From: Hanleya hanleyi
Taxonomy: Eukaryota > Mollusca > Polyplacophora > Lepidopleurida > Hanleyidae
DNA length: 64,000 bases
Reading direction: 5' to 3'
NCBI GenBank assembly: GCA_036873755.1
Contig: JAVTVY010020621.1
Span: 1-64,000 of the forward strand
Positions 57,968 to 64,000 of this stretch are shown here, piece after piece. The first letter of the stretch is position 1; each line of letters starts with the position of its first letter. Made by a program: the position numbers and the translations under genes. Under the pieces are notes generated by a model that saw only the letters and a program-made list of their open reading frames with translations, ran no database searches and was not told where the DNA came from.

Positions 57968-58109
57968 GTGATCTTGTAAAGAATTTGATTAGGGGTGATA
58001 AAACACGAATACACTGTATCCAGTCGTTTACCGATGACAACGCGTTCTAAATCAACTTCTAAAATAAAAAGAAAGATCAAATCAAACGAAACATATAGAG
58101 GTGGTTGAA

Positions 58110-58640
58110 AAGATGCCGGTGTACCGCCTAGAAATCATATGACCCCACAGACCAATATTCTGATTGCATATTTATAAAAAATATCACAAGAACTATAAAT
58201 GATGCACTGATGATAAGTATAACAGCCACGCTTTTATTGTAGCTGTTCATGCGGATATCTTGAATGACATGAGCAACGGCCCCTAGCACCTGTGTGACAG
58301 AAACGGTGGTCCCTCAGATATGAGTGTCCGCTTGCTATGCTTTAACCCAGCCCGGATACTGACATCTGAAAAGGACCACTTGGATATCAGAGCCCGCCCT
58401 ACGTAAAACATAGGGGACCGGACACTGGTCTCTGGGGACCACCGTTTCTATGACATCGGCCTGATTGGTATTAGATACAAATATCCGAGAGCAATGATGT
58501 CATATAGCCCTATCAAGTCATCTGATGGCAAGTGATGTACAATGTGACCGCTAGATAAAAGACGGCCCAAACAGAGAAATTAGTAGAATGCAGGTTCTTA
58601 TTCAGAACACATGTCTGTGTGTACCAGTAAATTTACTCAA
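58110..58640 (+). repeat. module L, copy 9, interrupted
   Basis: The left part (gatgccggtgtaccgcc to cggcccctagcacc) is separated from the right part (ggcctgattggtattagata on) by the element at 58293-58455. Joining the flanks restores the usual L order. Confidence 0.6.
58293..58455. mobile_element. 163-bp MITE inside module L
   Basis: The left end tgacagaaacggtggtccc and the right end, reversed, tcatagaaacggtggtccc are terminal inverted repeats. Pairing continues with tgtccg against cggaca inside. The exact ends and target duplication are uncertain by a few bases. Confidence 0.65.
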
Positions 58641-58649
58641 AGACACTGT

Positions 58650-59035
58650 TGAGGTGCCTAAAGTAGAAAACTTTTTCTAACAAACAAATTTTCTCAAAAT
58701 TCAAAGAAATTTGGTCAGTGAAACATGTAATGTCTGAATAATAGAAACACGATTCCCATATAGTTTTCCCCCTGCACAAAATCGATCTATTTCACCAAAC
58801 GGCAGTAATAGCGATCCATGTTTCTCACCCGCTCACTAAAATGTGGGTTATTCATATGGTACGCATGCGCGAAGTAAATAAGCTTTGGGCACGAAAACCT
58901 CACCAAAACTGCTTGGTGGGTAGCAGATTTCTCTCTCAGATTTCAATTCAAAATATTATCTATTTGCTTGAAAAAGCTTTAAAAACTCGGAAAAAGCTAC
59001 CAAAATACCAAGCTGACCATTATCGCACAAATGCA
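58650..59035. other. no gene recognised
   Basis: A 99-codon ORF (58841-59140) runs into module R. It has no domain that I recognise and no counterpart at other R copies. Confidence 0.25.
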
Positions 59036-59039
59036 AGAG

Positions 59040-59430
59040 CTGGATTGGAACTGACTCGCGAATCGGAACTGACAGGAGATTTTGAATTGGTAAACGCGCT
59101 TTTTTACAGCTCAATGTTTCTGCCGGATTTTATCTGCTAAATCATGTGCCTCGATTGGAAGGCTCTCGGGCAGTGATTGAAATTGATTTTAATCTTGGTT
59201 GTACCACTCGTGTTTTTCCACTTGTGACACATCACATACCGTATAACAAGATAACGGTTTGTGCAATTAGATGTTGACGAAAATTCAATACCTAATTGCA
59301 AACCAAATCAAGATAATTTTTTAGATCTTGATCCCAAACAAGATTTTTCCCTTTGTCACCAAAAAAACGCTTCTCCGGTTCAAACAGAATTTAAATACCA
59401 ACCAAATTAACTCGACGTAGAATTTGCGAA
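59040..59430 (+). repeat. module R, copy 6
   Basis: It reads gaactgacaggagattttg, ttgaaattgattttaatc, ttggttgtaccactcg, aacaagataacggtttg and ggttcaaacagaatttaaat. Confidence 0.6.
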
Positions 59431-59439
59431 AATCTGATG

Positions 59440-60300
59440 CAGCAAATTGGCACCGTTATGTAATTTTCATCTCGTTATCATCACCTGTTAATTAGAATTC
59501 CAATCGAAAACTTCCACAAATTTGATACCACTTGATGAGGCTTCGATGTTAATGGATTTCGCCTTGCTTGGCCTTATCCGGTCAGTGAGATAGTTAGGTA
59601 TCATAACGGCTTCGGTATGCATGGGAAAGATGTCCATTACACCCTTATCTTAATGTGCTATCTACACTGGTGATGTCGCTATACGGACTTATCCTTTAGG
59701 CTAACTACACTCCACGGACATCGTTAGTGTCAACTGATTGCCTTTTTAAATAGTAGACACCGGCATGGATGCTTCAATATTCTTTAGCCCATGAGATAGG
59801 ATCACATGTGGCGTGATGACAACAAATGCAGCAACAGAAGTGTCCGTCGTGAGCGGATTTTCCTGGACACGTTTAGACAGGTACTTTATATGGAAAAGAA
59901 AACAAGCCTGCATTGCCCTAATTTTAAACCTGGTCTTCTAGGATAAGATCTTGGTGTGGATGTCCGACAATACAGCGCAACGAACATGTGAGGGAATTCG
60001 AAGATTAGCGGAATGCTGATTCGAGGTCAACGACAGCTGACTGGTTCTAGGTTTATTCTTTGAAATGTCAAGACCATGCAGCGCATTTGCTAAACTAGAT
60101 ATATAGAAAATCAAGAAGATCGACTGAAGAGTCAGCCAAATCTGTTGTGTCCGACCGGTGATATCATATGGAAGGCCATGCACATTGTATTGATGCTGAT
60201 ACATCGTGTATAACCACCCTTTCTTAAGAACAATAGCCGTCCGATGTGGGCCCTAACTGAGTACAATTGGGTGAACAGTAAGCCCAACGCATGATAACAA
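59440..60300. other. no gene recognised
   Basis: A minus-strand 88-codon ORF (59938-60204) has no family resemblance or splice borders. Confidence 0.3.
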
Positions 60301-60309
60301 GGGTAATGG

Positions 60310-60500
60310 AAAAAAGATGCCGGCGTACTGACAATAAATCATATGACTTCACAGGCAAATATACGGACTGAATATTTCTAAAACATCATAGGAACACAAA
60401 CTAATCTCTGTGATTATTTGTATCCCGGTCAAGCTTTTATTGTATTGTATCTGTTCATGTGCACAGGCTCGCATGACCACAAGGCCCTATCACGGCCCCA
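60310..60500 (+). repeat. module L, copy 10
   Basis: It reads agatgccggcgtactgac, gactgaatatttctaaaac, caagcttttattgtattg, then gcatgaccacaaggccc. Confidence 0.55.
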
Positions 60501-60509
60501 AGTGGCCCC

Positions 60510-61260
60510 TTTATGACATTCTTTGCATATGGTGGACGTCAGGTAATGCTCTAACATTGATAATATCACAGATATTGACAAATAGATCTTATAGCGGTTT
60601 TCAAAATACTTCAAAACCGAACAACTCGAAGATTTTGGAGTCCCAAAGTTAGATATAGACATCTACAAATAAAATACATCGCCGATTGAATGCTACAAAT
60701 GAATAAATCCAGCATCCCCAATGTGAATGAAGAGCTGGTTGCCTCACCCCGGTGAGATTCGGGTCAATCCTATATAGATCTGAAGGAGACATTGGATATG
60801 AAAGATGATCAAACGAGAAGGGAAAAAACGTTTGGAAAAGTAAAACCTGCCAACCATATCACAGGACTGAAGCGCATTTCTGCTATGCCAAGCTTCGTTA
60901 TTAAGCATAACCAGCACATAACCGTGCAGTATTGGTGCAATAGCAAATGTCATCAATCATGGAATGAATTGTGGACACTTTAGACCAAAAAAAACAACTC
61001 TCTCGCGATAATGCGTTAGTAGTGAAAATGTTATAGCGCTGCAACACAGTTACACAGCTGTTGTCTGTTGTAGCATTAATTTACAAAACAAATGAAGCAG
61101 TATCTCTTTGGAAAGCCATTTGTCTTCTTAACAAATCGCAATGGTTTAACAGGCATTTCTCATCTTAGATCCCCTCATCGAGATATCGTCGCGGAATTGT
61201 GATTTGACGTTCCTGATTGGCTTTTGTGGACAAGTGTTTTGCAATGCCTTTACTCAGCGA
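60510..61260. other. no gene recognised
   Basis: Short ORFs on both strands overlap between 60410 and 60983, with no domain or splice support. Confidence 0.3.
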
Positions 61261-61265
61261 AATAT

Positions 61266-61631
61266 TCACCAGCCAGTAGTACTGTGCGGTTCACAACTGA
61301 ACAGTACTGACAGGAAAGGTCCTGTTACCAGCAGGTTTACCGCGCAGTAACCACACAGTTAGCATGAGCTGGTTACCGTACCATACGGAGGGCGACTGGA
61401 CAGTACCATTCAGTTGGCAACTGGGCGGTTACCAGATTGTTACTGCATTGTAACTGGTCGGTAACTGTCAGGTAACAAGCAAGTGAATAACCTGTCAGTA
61501 ACCACACGGTAACCGTACAGACCGTCTGGTAAGCAGCCAGTTACTGGTTCATTTTTAAATGCACAGTGCTGTAAGGGGAGCTTTCATGCCAGTTCTGTTC
61601 AGTTGTGGAGTGCACGGTACTGGCTGGTGAG
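61266..61631. mobile_element. 366-bp MITE packed with GTAAC words
   Basis: The ends tcaccagccagtagtactgt and, reversed, ctcaccagccagtaccgtgc are imperfect terminal inverted repeats. The interior holds many copies of GTAAC or its complement GTTAC (for example ggtaactgtcaggtaac and cagtaaccacacggtaac), in both orientations. No ORF. Confidence 0.65.
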
Positions 61632-61825
61632 GTAACTAGCTGAAAATGGCTGTATAGGTATCTGCTATTTTACATCTTAGCGGTCCTTGATGTCAATACC
61701 AGAAAAAAAGTCCGTGCAGGTTGCCCTAATATCAAAGGTCACATTTCACCATAGTGGTCACCCTCCAGTGGTTCAATTAGATGCGACCTCATTTGATTTT
61801 CAATAACCCGATCACACATCGAGTA

Positions 61826-62089
61826 CACTATAAATAGCATGTTTGGGGTTAGAACAGCGAAAGTGAGGTTCCGTTTGAGAACACGTTTAAGACTAAACGT
61901 GTTTAGGTTTTAAATACATGGATGTTTAGGTTATAAACACATAGGCGTTTACGTTATAAACTAAACTAAATACATGTGTTTAAACCCTAAACAACAAACT
62001 GTTTAAACCTAAACGCCTCTAGGCTGAAACGTGTTCTCAACTGAAACCTCGCTTTTAGCGTTCTAACTCTAAACAAGTGATTTACAGTG
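61826..62089. mobile_element. 264-bp Tc1/mariner-type MITE
   Basis: The ends cactataaatagcatgtttg and, reversed, cactgtaaatcacttgttta are flanked by TA (61824-61825 and 62090-62091). Internal words gtttaggtt and ttataaac recur, with their complements in the right half. Confidence 0.8.
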
Positions 62090-62094
62090 TAAGG

Positions 62095-62815
62095 TCGTCA
62101 TGAATAAAGTGACCATGATAAAACACGAAATACGATGACAGACCATTCCGTAAATATATCAGTACTCTCCTATATTTGTCATCCATCACTTCAGAGTGAA
62201 AGCAGCAACGCGACTAGAATTTTGCTCCAAGACACGGCATCACTATTCGAGCCTACAAATAGCAAGATGAACGTCATATGTCCTGTTGGGCGTGGATTCT
62301 AAAAGTATCTTTGATTAAAATGGTATGATATATACATTAATATCAAAGCTGTCGAACTGTACAATTGGTCCGAAAGCCTTAGTCCAGCATTATACGATAT
62401 TGGGTATGCCAACAGGCTATCCAGTTAACAATTCAATCAGCTTCCTCGATGACAGCATCTATGCGTGACTAGAATTTTGCATCCGTCACAATTGACACAA
62501 CAATTTTATCAGGAAATTCCACTAAGTTCAGGTAGTCCCTTTATATTAGTGTCTTATTATTTCGTAAACCCAGTACGGTTCGTCAATCTAACGTTACAGA
62601 CCATCATATGTTGTTTGCGTTTACTTGGCAAAAATATGAATCTCTAGTTTGTGGAAAACAAAGTGAGCTTAATAATCATAACTCCCGGAACAACCTACAC
62701 AAATTATGAGAGTTTGAGGTTTATATTGACTGATGGTTGACAGTAATAACGTTGTGAAGAATGTCACTATTTTCCTGAATTACAACTTAGCAAGGACATA
62801 TTCTTAGAAATAGAA
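62095..62815. other. no gene recognised
   Basis: Two partial direct repeats (cgactagaatttt at 62211 and gtgactagaattttgcat at 62465). No exon supported. Confidence 0.3.
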
Positions 62816-62820
62816 TAGAA

Positions 62821-62945
62821 TTTTCCCATAGCCAATGAAATTGCCGGATTTCCATTTGAAAATATGAATTGCCCAATCAAATACTTCAAAATTCGAAGAT
62901 ATCCAAAGACACATTATTGTTTCTATAGAAGTGGGACATTGTTTC
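62821..62945 (+). promoter_or_regulatory. twin-CCAAT block
   Basis: It reads tagccaatgaaattgccgg, then atgaattgcccaatcaaat. The same layout as at 42190 and 54315, including the following gaagatatcc segment. Confidence 0.45.
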
Positions 62946-63619
62946 CTGGACATTCTGTCCTTTCGTATCGCAAGTAATTCTAGATTCCACAGGCGTTGAA
63001 AATTAAGAATAGGGCATAAAATAACATTTACTTGCCCGCTGCCTGTTTATTTCCCGAACACCACATTGTCGACAGCAGCAATGCTGTTCAGTTTTGTCCG
63101 TCACTTGTAGGTCTGTCGAATCTCATGAGACTATAGGGACGTTAATGGGACATGGATGGGGATGATTTCATTTTGGTAGGATCATTTCTATTCCAGACAG
63201 AAAGCAATCGGTCAGGATAATGTCTTTGTTGGTTGGGGAAGGAATGCGATCTGCATCTCAACGTTACAAGACGAAATGCCATCTATAGTTTCATTGTGTG
63301 TTATTACCATATTACCGTTTCTGACAATCCAAGAGGACACGAACCCTTCCAAGTGTCTCGAATGTCAAACCCTACAAAACCAGCATGTGTCAATCGAGTA
63401 TTCGCAATTAAGTTCCCAATCATCGTGACACATATCGAGCAAAGTATGTTGATAGTTCACTTGATTCAACTCTCAAATAACTAGATGGACACTATGAATC
63501 CGGGGGCTGTACATGTACTTTCTCGCTTCTGACATGAAACTGGTTAACATGAAACTGGCAACGGAAGCCGAAGACATAGTGGTATTACAAGTGTCTTGTC
63601 CGTCCTGCATAATTCAGCC

Positions 63620-63765
63620 CATATCCGCGTCCACAATCCGAAGACCTTTTCCATATTCCATACAACAGCATTAGCACCAAATATAAAAGACAATCCTAGT
63701 ATACATACACATAGGCTAGTTTTCTGCAAGAGAGAAGCAGTCAACAGTTTTCAATGATGCCAAAA
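63620..63765 (-). pseudogene. module T, clearest exon-like copy
   Basis: On the minus strand, actgcttctctcttgcag is a strong acceptor. It is followed by an open stretch TSLCVCILGLSFIFGANAVV, then FGLWTRIWAELCRTDK, to 63544. If translated from the ATG just upstream, the first 25 residues look like a signal peptide, but that ATG lies within the acceptor tract. Partner exons not identified. Confidence 0.35.
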
Positions 63766-63769
63766 ATAT

Positions 63770-64000
63770 CAAATCCGTATCGCTGATTAGTATTCTTAAT
63801 CCATATGATATCCATATCACTATTTTCGAATCATAATCATATAACATTGTGCTTTATGCCAAAAGATAAATTTCTTTCATATGTAATTTTTCATTTTTGA
63901 TACCTCATGGGGGCCAAAACTCGATCAACCGCGCCACGTCCTTTGGAATCATTTACACGTGACTGGAATTCCGCAGGAGATATCGTACATGTATATTGAG
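63770..64000. other. no feature recognised
   Basis: AT-rich end of the window. Confidence 0.3.

Larger units (their letters stand above)
57333..58460. repeat. tandem duplication, copy 2
   Basis: Counterpart of 56200-57330 with the same order. Its L module is interrupted by a small MITE at about 58293. Confidence 0.8.

Noticed and set aside
58841..59140. 99-codon basic ORF
   Set aside because: It runs into module R without splice support, and no copy elsewhere is open.

Overview
The window reads as repeat-rich, intron-rich nuclear DNA of an animal, most likely a marine invertebrate and tentatively a mollusc. There are no operons, no ribosome binding sites and no long intact ORFs. What is present: isolated exon-like blocks with GT/AG borders, a 5'-truncated non-LTR retrotransposon, many short terminal-inverted-repeat elements (MITEs), and a dispersed repeat carrying an ACTG microsatellite that resembles molluscan pearl/Helentron-type elements. 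Species assignment is inference.

Layout. 1-6.9 kb: sparse sequence with a CCAAT-rich promoter-like stretch (0.4-0.74 kb), a Harbinger-type MITE (2.3 kb), a SINE-like repeat (4.1-4.5 kb), a hairpin MITE (5.2 kb), one convincing minus-strand exon of a RIM/rabphilin-type zinc finger (5792-6011) and a Tc1/mariner-type MITE (6.3 kb). 6.99-19.27 kb: eight head-to-tail units of about 1.47-1.81 kb, each holding a cluster of CCAAT boxes and two related sub-blocks. 19.6-20.44 kb: three phase-compatible plus-strand exons that look like the 3' end of an unrecognised gene directly beyond the array. 21.9-63.8 kb: a degenerate mosaic of recurring modules on both strands, named here L, X (with an RFX X-box-like palindrome), U and M (minus-strand exon-like blocks), R, and T (splice-acceptor block), interrupted by transposons. 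Two larger duplications lie inside it: 43.25-47.48 kb against 47.48-52.55 kb, and a tandem duplication at 56.2-58.3 kb.

Interpretation. The recurrence of the same modules in the same relative order suggests an old, repeatedly duplicated locus, now mostly pseudogenised, into which MITEs, a LINE and Helitron-like repeats have inserted. Several insertions can be checked against uninterrupted sister copies inside the window. I found no intact, recognisable protein-coding gene, no tRNA or rRNA, and no CRISPR array. The most unusual features are the eight-unit array with nested structure, its twin-CCAAT core that recurs elsewhere in front of different sequences, and the seven X-box modules.
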